Assembly: GCA_910588375.1 (NCBI GenBank) | Contig: CAJUQA010000002.1 | Span: forward strand, 207,183-271,182 | Source: an uncultured Odoribacter sp. | Lineage (GTDB): Bacteria; Bacteroidota; Bacteroidia; Bacteroidales; Marinifilaceae | Length of the DNA: 64,000 nucleotides | Reading direction: 5' to 3' | In this document: positions 27,957-36,739 of the stretch, piece after piece | How positions within the stretch are numbered: the stretch's first letter is position 1 | Layout: the number at the start of each line of letters is the position of its first letter | Translations under genes and position numbers: made by a program | The notes under the pieces: generated by a model | Databases searched by the model: none | What the model was told of the DNA's origin: nothing | What the model saw: only the letters and a program-made list of their open reading frames with translations

Positions 27957-28162
27957 TAAATACCTGCAACTAATAACTATACCGCACAGTCGTAATTTAG
28001 TCTTGGTTTTACCGCCTTATTCATGGATATCAATGTATTGAAAACCAATTTTTTATATTGAATAACAAAAACATTCCATTTAAATATTTTCAATTAAAAC
28101 AACCTCTAATCCTGCAGTCATCCCTAATTTTAATACAATGTGGATTTATAATTATTTAAAAA

Positions 28163-28213
28163 CCATAGTTTTAAAGAAATTATATAAATAATAAATATAA
28201 ATAAAAACTATGG
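28163..28213. repeat. Inverted repeat CCATAGTTTT in long gap
   Basis: Arms 28163-28172 and 28204-28213 are exact complements, 10 bp each, around a 31-nt A/T loop. No T-tract follows. It is the only structure, besides the operator sites, that I see in the 27857-28345 gap. Confidence 0.4.
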
Positions 28214-28345
28214 CATTTCGGCACATTAAACCCGCATAAATAACTGAACATTATACACATATATAATTAAAGCCAAAATACAAAGCATAAGTGATTGGAA
28301 ACGAATCTATTTTAAAAGAGGTTATATCCGAAGCATCTTCGTGTG

Positions 28346-28415
28346 TTACAATTGTAATAAATAGTATATTACAGTTGTAACTTTGATTTTTAATTAATTT
28401 AGATTACATTTGTAA
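28346..28415 (+). promoter_or_regulatory. Promoter and three-site operator array of the XRE gene
   Basis: Three copies of TTACAnnTGTAA lie at 28346-28357, 28369-28380 and 28404-28415. The third contains TACATTTG (28405-28412), a -7 element, and TTTG at 28382-28385 lies exactly 19 nt before it, a textbook Bacteroidota promoter. So one site covers the -7 element and another abuts the -33 element. This is the layout of an autorepressed promoter. The likely repressor is the XRE protein that follows. Confidence 0.75.
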
Positions 28416-28462
28416 TGTTTGAAATTACAATATGTATAAACACCGTCATTTTGTCAGCCTTA

Positions 28463-28888
28463 ATGAAAAACAGATTAAATGCCATTATTGAAGGAAAAGG
28501 CCTGAGTGCCACTAAATTTGCAACCTTAATTGATGCCAATCCCTCCGCCATTTCTCACCTATTGAAAGGCAGGAATAAACCGGGATATGATTTATTGGTG
28601 AGTATAGCCAAAGCTTTTCCGGACATCAGTATGGATTGGTTACTGACAGGAGAAGGAGAAATGTATAATTCATCTAAAAACAAAGGAAAAACAGAATCAG
28701 TAAAATCTACAACCTTAAATCCGAAAGCAAAAGAAAGTAACGAATCTCAGCAAGAATATAGAGCAATGACCCAGAAACTTCCATCGCCGGAAATAGCTGC
28801 TATGGTTCCACCGATTCCCCAACAAAAAGAATTAAAACGGATTATTCTATTTTTTACAGACGGAAGCTTTGAAGATTATAATAAATAA
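28463..28888 (+). CDS. XRE-family transcriptional regulator
   Basis: About 141 residues. An N-terminal HTH_3 domain (residues 1-65 from MKNRLNAIIEGKGL) has the Cro/C1 helix-turn-helix (SATKFATLIDANPSAISHLLKGRNKP) and MDWLLTGEGEM, which closes the domain in this family. A flexible Ser/Lys linker follows, then a short Pro-rich segment and the end KRIILFFTDGSFEDY. I start at 28463, since the longer 28415 start would begin inside the promoter. The palindromic sites upstream suggest autoregulation. The tail may be a sensor, but nothing shows for what. Confidence 0.85.
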   Translation: MKNRLNAIIEGKGLSATKFATLIDANPSAISHLLKGRNKPGYDLLVSIAKAFPDISMDWLLTGEGEMYNSSKNKGKTESVKSTTLNPKAKESNESQQEYRAMTQKLPSPEIAAMVPPIPQQKELKRIILFFTDGSFEDYNK

Positions 28889-28944
28889 TAAATGTCATGG
28901 AACTACAGAAAAAAGAATGAATTTCCTGTAGTTCTCCGAAACTT

Positions 28945-29850
28945 TTAAATCAAGCCTACAATTTCCTTTACAGACTTAAAGCCATTTCTGTCCAAATAAT
29001 CATTGATACCTTTTATAACTTTTACAGTTATTGCCGGATCAATAAAATTGGCTGTACCTATCTGAATAGCTGAAGCCCCTGCCAACAAAAATTCAATAGC
29101 ATCGGTGACATTCATTATGCCTCCCAATCCCACAATCGGTATTTTAACAACTTTAGATACCTGCCATACCATACGCAGTGCAACCGGTTTTACACAAGCT
29201 CCGCTTAGCCCACCGGTTGCCGTACTGAGCAGCGGACGCCGTTTCTCAGCATCAATAGCCATCCCCATTAACGTATTAATCAAAGAAAGAGAATCAGCTC
29301 CTTCTGCTTCTGCCGTCAACGCAATTTCCTGAATATCGGTAACGTTAGGGGACAATTTCACCATCAGATGTTTTTTATATACTTTTCTTACAGCTTTCAC
29401 AACTTCCGCCACCGAAGAGCATCGTGTACCAAAAGCCATACCACCTTCTTTCACATTCGGACAGGAAATATTCAGTTCTATTCCCGGGATCCGATCCAGT
29501 GCATTTATTTTTTCCGCCGTCGCTACATAATCGGATATCGAAGTCCCGGAAACATTCACCAGGATATTGGTACGAATATCTTTGATTTCGGGATAAATAT
29601 GATTTACAAAATAATCTACACCCTTATTTTGCAATCCGACGGCATTCAGCATTCCCGAAGGCGTCTCGGCCATCCGGGGATAAGGATTACCTTCCCGGGG
29701 ATGCAGGGTTGTTCCTTTCACAATAAAACCTCCTAAATCTGTCAGATTAATAAAATCTGCAAATTCAGTTCCATAGCCGAACGTACCGGAAGCTGTCAAT
29801 ACCGGATTTTTTAAATTCAGTCCGTTTAAATTTACATTCAATTCTGCCAT
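28945..29850 (-). CDS. pyrD: Dihydroorotate dehydrogenase B, catalytic subunit
   Basis: A 301-residue FMN-binding TIM-barrel enzyme oxidising dihydroorotate to orotate in pyrimidine synthesis. Class 1B features include NPVLTASGTFGYG near the start and the catalytic cysteine in LNISCPNVKEGG. The substrate motifs VKLSPNVTDI and INTLMGMAID and the phosphate-site GGIMNVTDA are present. It needs PyrK, whose gene overlaps its 5' end by 13 nt upstream, to pass electrons to NAD+. Confidence 0.95.
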   Translation of the reverse strand: MAELNVNLNGLNLKNPVLTASGTFGYGTEFADFINLTDLGGFIVKGTTLHPREGNPYPRMAETPSGMLNAVGLQNKGVDYFVNHIYPEIKDIRTNILVNVSGTSISDYVATAEKINALDRIPGIELNISCPNVKEGGMAFGTRCSSVAEVVKAVRKVYKKHLMVKLSPNVTDIQEIALTAEAEGADSLSLINTLMGMAIDAEKRRPLLSTATGGLSGACVKPVALRMVWQVSKVVKIPIVGLGGIMNVTDAIEFLLAGASAIQIGTANFIDPAITVKVIKGINDYLDRNGFKSVKEIVGLI

Positions 29851-30599
29851 TTCAAATCCTTTATGTTAAAAATCGGCCCTTCCGAACATACACATTTATG
29901 CCCTTCATGAGTGTCTGTCACACAACACAGACAGGCACCAATTCCGCAAGCCATCATATTTTCCAGAGATACTTCACATTCAATACTATTTTTATAAGCA
30001 TACCCGGCAACTGCTTTCATCATCACTTCCGGTCCACAACAAAAGATATGATCAAAATGTTGAGCCAATAAAGAATGTTGGGTCGGATATCCTTTTTCGC
30101 CATATGAACCGTCTTCTGTTGTGTAATACAACTCTGCATACTGTTCAAAATCTTCTTTGCGTACAATATCCTCCTTCGAACGTACCCCAATTAATACTAC
30201 CGGACGAAGGCCCCGAGATTTCATCTCTTTCGACAAATGGAACATAGGAGCGATTCCCACGCCGCCACCTACAAGCAAACAACGACCGGAATCTGGAATT
30301 GAAAATGAATTTCCCAATGGAAGTATAATATTCAACTTTTCACCTTTCTTCAATTCTGCCAACTTTCGAGTTCCCGTTCCGGCTTTTTTTATCAACAAAT
30401 AAAGTAACCCTTCAACAGGGTCTACATCATGAACAGAAATCGGACGCCGGAGGAATGTATCGGAAGAATTTTCCACTTTCACATTCACAAATTGCCCGGG
30501 ATTGATAGGAGGGAGTTCATCGGAATGAAGGGTTAGCAGAAACATACTGTCATTCAGCATTTCGTTTCCGACAACTACAAAATCAAGTATTTTTTTCAT
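29838..30599 (-). CDS. pyrK: Dihydroorotate dehydrogenase electron transfer subunit PyrK
   Basis: About 253 residues from the start MKKILDFVVVG. The ferredoxin-reductase-like fold binds FAD (FLRRPISVHD) and NAD (GRCLLVGGGVGIAPMF). The C-terminal Cys cluster MACGIGACLCCV with a later CVCSEGP binds the [2Fe-2S] centre. It moves electrons from PyrD to NAD+. The start ATG overlaps the uvrA stop by 4 nt (ATGA), and the end overlaps pyrD, so the three genes are tightly coupled. Confidence 0.94.
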   Translation of the reverse strand: MKKILDFVVVGNEMLNDSMFLLTLHSDELPPINPGQFVNVKVENSSDTFLRRPISVHDVDPVEGLLYLLIKKAGTGTRKLAELKKGEKLNIILPLGNSFSIPDSGRCLLVGGGVGIAPMFHLSKEMKSRGLRPVVLIGVRSKEDIVRKEDFEQYAELYYTTEDGSYGEKGYPTQHSLLAQHFDHIFCCGPEVMMKAVAGYAYKNSIECEVSLENMMACGIGACLCCVTDTHEGHKCVCSEGPIFNIKDLKWQN

Positions 30600-33364
30600 T
30601 TCTCTATTTTTTCTTTCAAATATTTTCCGGTATAAGACGCTTTGCACTTTATCAATTCCTCTGGAGTACCTTTAAACACAATATCGCCCCCCTCATTGCC
30701 ACCTTCGGGTCCCAGATCAATTACATAATCGGCACATTTTATCACATCCATATTGTGCTCTATAATCAACACCGAATGCCCTCTTTCTATCAAGGCATTC
30801 AGAGATTCCATCAATTTATGGATATCATGGAAATGGAGACCGGTTGTTGGTTCATCGAATACGAACAACGTCGGTTCTGCATTTTCCCGGCTCAAATGAT
30901 ATGCCAGTTTTACCCGCTGGCTCTCACCTCCACTCAACGTACTTGAAGATTGTCCCAATTTTATGTATCCCAGCCCGACATCCACCAACTTCTGTAATTT
31001 CTCTACAATACTTCGTTCGCAGTGTCCATTTTCAGTAGAAAAAAATTCAACAGCCTGGTTTACGGTCATTTCCAGAATATCATAAATATTCTTATCCCTG
31101 TATTTTATTTCCAATACATCTTCCTTAAAGCGTTTTCCCTTGCAGTGTTCACATTCCAAATACACATCCGCCATAAACTGCATCTCCACCTTGATAATTC
31201 CCTCTCCTTGACATTCTTCGCACCGTCCGCCCGGAACATTAAAAGAAAAATGGGAGGGTTTAAATCCTTGCAACTTAGCCATTTTTTCATCGGCAAAAAT
31301 CTTGCGGATATCATCCCACGCCTTGACATAGGTAACAGGATTGGAGCGGGTAGATTTTCCTATCGGATTTTGATCTATAAATTCCACACCGCTAATTGAT
31401 TGTAAATCTCCGATAAGCTTATCGAAACTTCCGGTACGGTCGGAATAATCTCCGTAATATTTTTTAAGAGCAGGAACTAATATTGACTTAATCAACGTAC
31501 TTTTTCCGGAACCACTGACACCTGTAACAGCAGTCATTATTCCTAAAGGAATATCTACAGTCAAATTTTTCAAGTTATTTTCAGTAGCACCGGTAATAGT
31601 AATTTTCTTTTTCCATACACGTCTTTTTTTCGGAAGAGCTATCCCTTGTCGTCCATAAAGATAGTCTGCTGTCAACGTATGAGCCGCCTCTAAAGCCTTA
31701 CGGTCTCCTTGAAAAACAACTTCACCACCCAAGCGCCCGGCATAAGGTCCGATATCAATCACTTCGTCTGCTGCTTTTATAATATCCTCATCATGCTCTA
31801 CCACTACGACCGTATTCCCCATATCCCGAAGCCGTTTTAATACACCAATCAACCGGGCAGTATCTCGGGAATGGAGACCAATACTCGGTTCATCCAGAAT
31901 ATAAAGGGAACCGACCAAAGCCGATCCCAAAGACGTTGCCAGATTTATGCGCTGGGATTCTCCACCCGAAAGGGTGGAAGAGAGGCGGTTAAGTGTCAGA
32001 TAGCCTAATCCGACATCCATTAAGAAATCGATACGGTTCTTTATATCCGGTAAAATCCGCTCCGCCACTTTCTTTTGATTTTCGTCCAATTCAAGCTGAT
32101 CAAAAAAAGTTTTCAGTTCTGCAATAGGCATTTCCACCAATTCCGGAACCGACTTATTACCGACCTTTACGTAAGAAGCTTCTTTTTTCAAACGTGTACC
32201 ATTACAATCTGGACACTTTGTCTTTCCGGTATACCTTGCAATCATCACCCGATTCTGGATTTTATATTTCTTAGTTTCCAAATGGGCAAAAAAATCATAA
32301 ATCCCGGAAAAATACTTACATCCATTCCAAAGTAAACTTTTTTCCTGAGAAGTCAGTTCATAGTAGGGGGTATGCACAGGAAAATGGACATGATGCGCAT
32401 TTTTTACCAATTGATGCTTCCACTCACTCATCACTTCTCCGCGCCAACACATGACAGCATCCTCATAGACACTCAACGTTTTATTAGGTACAACCAAATC
32501 TTCGTCTATCCCCAATATACGTCCGTACCCTTCACATTTCGGACACGCTCCGATAGGAGAATTAAAGCTGAACATATTGACAGAAGGAACCTGAAAACTT
32601 ATTCCATCCGCCTCAAAACGATTGGAAAAGGAATGAATCTTACCGTCCAGTTCAATAAAACATACACCGTTTCCTTCATACAAGGCCGTCTCCACAGATT
32701 CCGATACCCTTGAAACCGTATCCCGTTCGTCATTGACAGATATACGATCGATGACAAGATACAGCTTTTCCCGTTCCTTAAACTCCTGCTTATTGGTTAC
32801 TACATCATCTATGCGTAAAAACTCATCTTCGTATTTAATTCGGGTAAATCCCTGGCTCAACAACAAAGACAAACTTTGTTGTTGGTGCAACTTTTCCGGT
32901 TGGGCAAGTATGATTACATTTTTCCCCTTATTGCCTTGCAAAATAAAATGACATATATCATCCACTTGTTCCCGCTTCACTTCTTTTCCGGAAACGGGAG
33001 AAAAGGTTTGGCCGGCACGTGCATACAACAATTTGATATAATCATAAATTTCAGTAGAAGTGCCGACGGTAGAACGAGGATTGGATGTATTTACTTTTTG
33101 TTCAATTGCGACGGCAGGAGGGATTCCCTTGATATAATCGCATTCCGGTTTGTTTAAACGTCCCAAAAACTGGCGGGCATAAGAAGAAAGGCTTTCCACA
33201 TACCTTCTCTGGCCTTCTGCATAGAGTGTGTCAAAAGCCAAAGAAGATTTGCCGCTTCCGGATACCCCCGTAATCACTATCAATTTATTCAAGTCGATCG
33301 TCAAATCGATATTTTTCAAATTATGGACGCGGATTCCTTTCAGTTCTATAGTTTGTTTTCCCAT
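30596..33364 (-). CDS. uvrA: Excinuclease ABC subunit A
   Basis: About 922 residues from MGKQTIELKGIRVHNLKNI, the usual N-terminus; an upstream in-frame ATG adds 20 poor residues. UvrA finds DNA lesions in nucleotide excision repair. Two ABC ATPase domains are visible: Walker A motifs GVSGSGKSSL and GVSGSGKSTL, ABC signatures LSGGESQR twice, and zinc-binding CxxC pairs (CPKCEGYG, CEECQGEG, CEHCKGKR). It is the first gene of a uvrA-pyrK-pyrD unit, an unusual neighbourhood. A TATCTTTG promoter element lies 27 nt before the start. Confidence 0.96.
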   Translation of the reverse strand: MGKQTIELKGIRVHNLKNIDLTIDLNKLIVITGVSGSGKSSLAFDTLYAEGQRRYVESLSSYARQFLGRLNKPECDYIKGIPPAVAIEQKVNTSNPRSTVGTSTEIYDYIKLLYARAGQTFSPVSGKEVKREQVDDICHFILQGNKGKNVIILAQPEKLHQQQSLSLLLSQGFTRIKYEDEFLRIDDVVTNKQEFKEREKLYLVIDRISVNDERDTVSRVSESVETALYEGNGVCFIELDGKIHSFSNRFEADGISFQVPSVNMFSFNSPIGACPKCEGYGRILGIDEDLVVPNKTLSVYEDAVMCWRGEVMSEWKHQLVKNAHHVHFPVHTPYYELTSQEKSLLWNGCKYFSGIYDFFAHLETKKYKIQNRVMIARYTGKTKCPDCNGTRLKKEASYVKVGNKSVPELVEMPIAELKTFFDQLELDENQKKVAERILPDIKNRIDFLMDVGLGYLTLNRLSSTLSGGESQRINLATSLGSALVGSLYILDEPSIGLHSRDTARLIGVLKRLRDMGNTVVVVEHDEDIIKAADEVIDIGPYAGRLGGEVVFQGDRKALEAAHTLTADYLYGRQGIALPKKRRVWKKKITITGATENNLKNLTVDIPLGIMTAVTGVSGSGKSTLIKSILVPALKKYYGDYSDRTGSFDKLIGDLQSISGVEFIDQNPIGKSTRSNPVTYVKAWDDIRKIFADEKMAKLQGFKPSHFSFNVPGGRCEECQGEGIIKVEMQFMADVYLECEHCKGKRFKEDVLEIKYRDKNIYDILEMTVNQAVEFFSTENGHCERSIVEKLQKLVDVGLGYIKLGQSSSTLSGGESQRVKLAYHLSRENAEPTLFVFDEPTTGLHFHDIHKLMESLNALIERGHSVLIIEHNMDVIKCADYVIDLGPEGGNEGGDIVFKGTPEELIKCKASYTGKYLKEKIEK

Positions 33365-33390
33365 TCTTATTCTCCTGAATAAATTGTTTA

Positions 33391-33398
33391 CAAAGATA
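33391..33398 (-). promoter_or_regulatory. -7 promoter element of uvrA
   Basis: The minus strand reads TATCTTTG, an exact match, 26 nt before the uvrA start at 33364. Confidence 0.6.
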
Positions 33399-33416
33399 CG
33401 AAAATTACAGGAATAA

Positions 33417-33442
33417 AAAAGCACCCGGAAACGGGTGCTTTT
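33417..33442 (-). terminator. Terminator after rplI
   Basis: An 11-bp perfect stem pairs AAAAGCACCCG (33417-33427) with CGGGTGCTTTT (33432-33442) around a four-base loop. On the minus strand the right arm runs into TTTTTT. It ends the rpsF-rpsR-rplI transcript. Confidence 0.9.
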
Positions 33443-33487
33443 CGTGTTTGGAAATACGTTTAAGTCTTAATTAATGACTTGAATTAA

Positions 33488-33928
33488 TTATTCGGAAACT
33501 ACAGTGAATTCAACATTTACTTTCACCTCTCTGTGAAGTTTGATGACTGCTGTATAGGTTCCTACTTCTTTGATCTCTTTCAACATGATTTTCTTTCTGT
33601 CGATATCAAATCCCTGAGCTTGCAGACTTTCTGCAATCATGATATTGTTCACAGAACCGAAAATCTTACCTGTACTGCTGGTTTTTGCACCAATGGTCAG
33701 TTTTACAGTCTCGAGTTTCGCTGCCAATTCCTCTGCTTCAGCTTTCAGTTTGGCTTCCTTGTGAGCTCTCTGTTTGATATTTTCAGCAACGATCTTTTTG
33801 GCTGATTCAGTTGCAAGGATAGCATATTCCTGAGGAATAAGGTAATTACGACCATAACCCGGTTTTACGTTGATTATGTCGTCCTTATGACCTAAGTTTG
33901 CTATATCTGTCAATAATATAATCTGCAT
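33488..33928 (-). CDS. rplI: 50S ribosomal protein L9
   Basis: A 146-residue protein. The N-terminal RNA-binding domain (MQIILLTDIANLGHKDDI, with GYGRNYLIPQEYAI) is joined by a long charged helix to a C-terminal domain. It binds 23S rRNA at the base of the L1 stalk. It is third in the rpsF-rpsR-rplI operon, a standard bacterial order. A terminator follows. Confidence 0.97.
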   Translation of the reverse strand: MQIILLTDIANLGHKDDIINVKPGYGRNYLIPQEYAILATESAKKIVAENIKQRAHKEAKLKAEAEELAAKLETVKLTIGAKTSSTGKIFGSVNNIMIAESLQAQGFDIDRKKIMLKEIKEVGTYTAVIKLHREVKVNVEFTVVSE

Positions 33929-33948
33929 TTTGTCCTCCTTCCTTAAAA

Positions 33949-34218
33949 TTATTTCATCAAATCGGTTACATAGGGCAGCAATGCAAGGTGTCTTGCCCGT
34001 TTCACTGCGGTAGCTACTTTTCTCTGATATTTCAAAGAAGTACCCGTAATTCTTCTCGGAAGGATTTTTCCCTGTTCGTTCAAGAATTTTTTCAAAAATT
34101 CCGGATCCTTGTAGTCAATAAATTTAATTCTGCTCTTTAAAAAACGGCAGTATTTTTTCTTTTTGATCTCTACGGATGGCGGGGTCAAATATCTTATTTC
34201 ACTTTCATTCTGTGCCAT
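33949..34218 (-). CDS. rpsR: 30S ribosomal protein S18
   Basis: An 89-residue protein with the conserved core KYCRFLKSRIKFIDYKDPEFL and ILPRRITGTSLKYQRKV. It pairs with S6 on the platform of the small subunit. The gene starts 3 nt after rpsF. Confidence 0.97.
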   Translation of the reverse strand: MAQNESEIRYLTPPSVEIKKKKYCRFLKSRIKFIDYKDPEFLKKFLNEQGKILPRRITGTSLKYQRKVATAVKRARHLALLPYVTDLMK

Positions 34219-34221
34219 GGC

Positions 34222-34569
34222 TTATTTCTCCTCTTTTTTTTCGTTTTTACTTCTTCTCTTTAAAGCATACTCATAAGCATACTTGTCTAATCTGAATGTC
34301 AGAAAACGGATCACACGTTCGTCACGTCTGTACACGGTTTCCAATTTGTCCACCAAAGAACCTTCAGCTTCAAACTGAAGCAGGTGATAAAATCCGGTGG
34401 TTTTCTTCTGGATCGGATAAGCCAGCTTGCGAAGGCCCCACGCCTCCTCATGTTCAATGCTACCACCATTTTCTGTAATGGTGTTTTTGAACTTTTCTAC
34501 CGCTTCCTTTATCTGTACCTCAGATAAAACGGGAGTTGTAATGAAAACGGTCTCGTAATGATTCAACAT
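34222..34569 (-). CDS. rpsF: 30S ribosomal protein S6
   Basis: 115 residues from MLNHYETVFITTPVL, the family N-terminus. The upstream in-frame ATG at 34641 lies before the promoter and is rejected. S6 forms a dimer with S18 in the small subunit. It ends in a Lys/Glu tail (RSKNEKKEEK). The promoter TATCTTTG lies 40 nt upstream. Confidence 0.97.
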   Translation of the reverse strand: MLNHYETVFITTPVLSEVQIKEAVEKFKNTITENGGSIEHEEAWGLRKLAYPIQKKTTGFYHLLQFEAEGSLVDKLETVYRRDERVIRFLTFRLDKYAYEYALKRRSKNEKKEEK

Positions 34570-34607
34570 AATTAATTGATTATTAGTATAAATATAAAAT
34601 ATCGGCG

Positions 34608-34615
34608 CAAAGATA
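34608..34615 (-). promoter_or_regulatory. -7 promoter element of rpsF operon
   Basis: The minus strand reads TATCTTTG, an exact consensus match, with TTTG candidates 17 and 23 nt further upstream, both off the usual 19-21 spacing. Confidence 0.6.
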
Positions 34616-34658
34616 ACACAAAAACTCTGAATCAAAAACAAAACTTGGAAAAATATCC

Positions 34659-35678
34659 CTAATATATTTTCCTTTTGTTCAAGGCTTGATGGTATTGACG
34701 GGCAAAGTCATTGTGCTGACGCAACGTGCGTGAAAAATGGTGTTCACCCGAAAAATCGCTTTTGGCACAAAAATAAAAATAGTCGTGTTTCCGGTAATTC
34801 AGGACAGCATCGATCACCTGAACCGAAGGCATACGTACAGGACCGGGTGGTAACCCTTTATACTTATAGGTATTGTAAGGGGACTCGACTTCCGTATGGA
34901 TTTTCAGCACCCGTTTCAGCGTGAAATCCCCCAAAGCGAACTTCAATGTCGGACAGGCTGCCAAAGGAATATTTCGCTTCAAGCGATTGATATACACACC
35001 GGCAATAATCGGATACTCCTTGGGACGCGTCGTTTCTTCCTCTATAATGGAAGCCAGAATCACGACATCCATAGGAGAGAGGCCAGCTCTTTCCGCCTTG
35101 TGTTTCCGCTCATCGTTCCAAAACTTCCGGTACTCTTCCTGCATTCTCGCCATAAAATTCAAAGGAGATATATCCCAGTATATCTGGTAAGTGTTGGGTA
35201 TAAACATACCAATCAAATTTTCCCGAGTGAATCCCAAACTGGCAACATACTGCTCATCGGTAAGCAACGCCGACAATGCCGAGGAATCAACCGCCAATTG
35301 CTTGCTGACGATGCCGGCAAACTGTTCCAATGTCCGGATATTGTTAAATGTAAAATGAACCGGTTCCTGCCGACCGGAACGCAACAAATTGATCAATTCA
35401 TTATTGCTCATCCGGTCTGTCAATTTATAGCGTCCGCTTTTCACCAGCTCCGGATACTTCTTTAGTCCAGCCACTTTCCGGAAAGTATACTCATTCTGAA
35501 GAAATCCTCTTTCCTGCAAATGCAAAGTCACCGTGTCAAACGATTCTCCTTTATGAATCAAGAAAATACCATTATCTTGAACCCGGATATTGGGGCGGTA
35601 TACAAAAAAATATCCGACACCTGCTGCCAGTATCCCCAAAATAACGAATACCAGCAATAATTTCATTACTATTTTCAT
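34659..35678 (-). CDS. mltG: Endolytic transglycosylase MltG
   Basis: A 339-residue protein with one N-terminal membrane helix (about 5-27), a LysM-like region, and a YceG catalytic domain. The catalytic Glu lies in ILASIIEEETTRPKEY, and YKGLPPGPVRMPSVQVIDA is the conserved C-terminal motif. MltG cuts nascent glycan strands and sets their length. It is last in the operon SDR-DUF3078-ndpA-mltG and begins 10 nt after the ndpA-like gene. Confidence 0.94.
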   Translation of the reverse strand: MKIVMKLLLVFVILGILAAGVGYFFVYRPNIRVQDNGIFLIHKGESFDTVTLHLQERGFLQNEYTFRKVAGLKKYPELVKSGRYKLTDRMSNNELINLLRSGRQEPVHFTFNNIRTLEQFAGIVSKQLAVDSSALSALLTDEQYVASLGFTRENLIGMFIPNTYQIYWDISPLNFMARMQEEYRKFWNDERKHKAERAGLSPMDVVILASIIEEETTRPKEYPIIAGVYINRLKRNIPLAACPTLKFALGDFTLKRVLKIHTEVESPYNTYKYKGLPPGPVRMPSVQVIDAVLNYRKHDYFYFCAKSDFSGEHHFSRTLRQHNDFARQYHQALNKRKIY

Positions 35679-35688
35679 ACCAACCGGA

Positions 35689-36735
35689 TTATTCTTCGTC
35701 CCTGAAATACAGCTTATAATAATTCATATCCCGTGCCGTATCATATCCTTTTTCAATATATTTCCGTTGGCCGTGGATATAAATATGAAAATTCTTATCC
35801 AGTTTCAACACATGACGGAAATACTTTTTTTCATCTTTCACCGCAAAATCAGACACCGGAAAAGAAGCACTCAACGGAATCTCCTTGTCCTGCTCATATT
35901 GCTTTTTGAAATTCTCGAAAGCCTGGATCACTTCCGGTTCGTGAACCACTTCCTCCTTAAAACGGTCTTCCGAAAAAACTTCCGCCTCCTTAAAGAAATT
36001 CAGGGAACGGTTCAGCATATCAATCTGGTCCGCACGAGGCACATCATTTTCCTTGTTATAAATATCTTTCACAAAATCTTTGCACAAGTTCAGATAATTC
36101 GCCGTCTGGAAATAACTGTCATTGGCTGGTTGTAATCCCAGGAAATCCGTTGTCCAATAAATGGCCTCCTTGCTATTCGTCTTATCCAGAATAGATACTT
36201 TATACCCTTCTTCCGGACGGATATTGAAAATCAGGCAAGCCTTATCCAGTTTTTTGATATTGATTCCGGACTCACTCTCCAACTGGTAAGTATTTTGATT
36301 CATCACGATTTTGAGGAAAGTATCCTTGGTTTCGGATTTAAAAATCCCGATAGCATCGCAAACACCTTCTTCAACATTGCAATTACGGAAATAAACCACA
36401 TACAATTCTCCGGCTTTGATATTCGGATTATTGGACTGCTCAAAAAGTTGTTCCGCAATTCTCACGGATTGTTCGTAAAATCCGGTATTATCGTTAAAAA
36501 TAGTATTAGCAGCGGCATACACCGGATTATTCATGAACTCCTCCTCATAAGGATAGAAATTATAAAAAGCATCTTTCTTGAAAGAGGAGAGGAAATAATT
36601 TTTCAACAAAGCCAGGACATCCGGATCCTCCGGCAGGAAACAGGTTTCTGACAACACTAATTCTCCGCCTTCGTATTTATTTCCGACATTATGAATAATA
36701 ATATTGCCGATTTCACAATTCTCAAAATTTATCAT
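35689..36735 (-). CDS. Nucleoid-associated protein, NdpA/YejK family
   Basis: A 348-residue protein of the PF04245 type (37-kDa nucleoid-associated protein). It shows NIIIHNVGNKYEGGELVLSE at the start, then LVVYFRNC-like core strands and FKSETKDTFLKIV. It is expected to bind DNA, though the biochemical role is little known. It is 4 nt after the DUF3078 gene and 10 nt before mltG, so it is translated from the same message. Confidence 0.85.
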   Translation of the reverse strand: MINFENCEIGNIIIHNVGNKYEGGELVLSETCFLPEDPDVLALLKNYFLSSFKKDAFYNFYPYEEEFMNNPVYAAANTIFNDNTGFYEQSVRIAEQLFEQSNNPNIKAGELYVVYFRNCNVEEGVCDAIGIFKSETKDTFLKIVMNQNTYQLESESGINIKKLDKACLIFNIRPEEGYKVSILDKTNSKEAIYWTTDFLGLQPANDSYFQTANYLNLCKDFVKDIYNKENDVPRADQIDMLNRSLNFFKEAEVFSEDRFKEEVVHEPEVIQAFENFKKQYEQDKEIPLSASFPVSDFAVKDEKKYFRHVLKLDKNFHIYIHGQRKYIEKGYDTARDMNYYKLYFRDEE

Positions 36736-36739
36736 ATTC

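Noticed and set aside
28415..28462. Upstream ATG of the XRE gene
   Set aside because: It starts inside the -7 element/operator, and MKNRLNAI at 28463 is the family start.
34570..34641. Longer start of rpsF
   Set aside because: The extension would lie on and before the promoter TATCTTTG; S6 begins MLNHYET.
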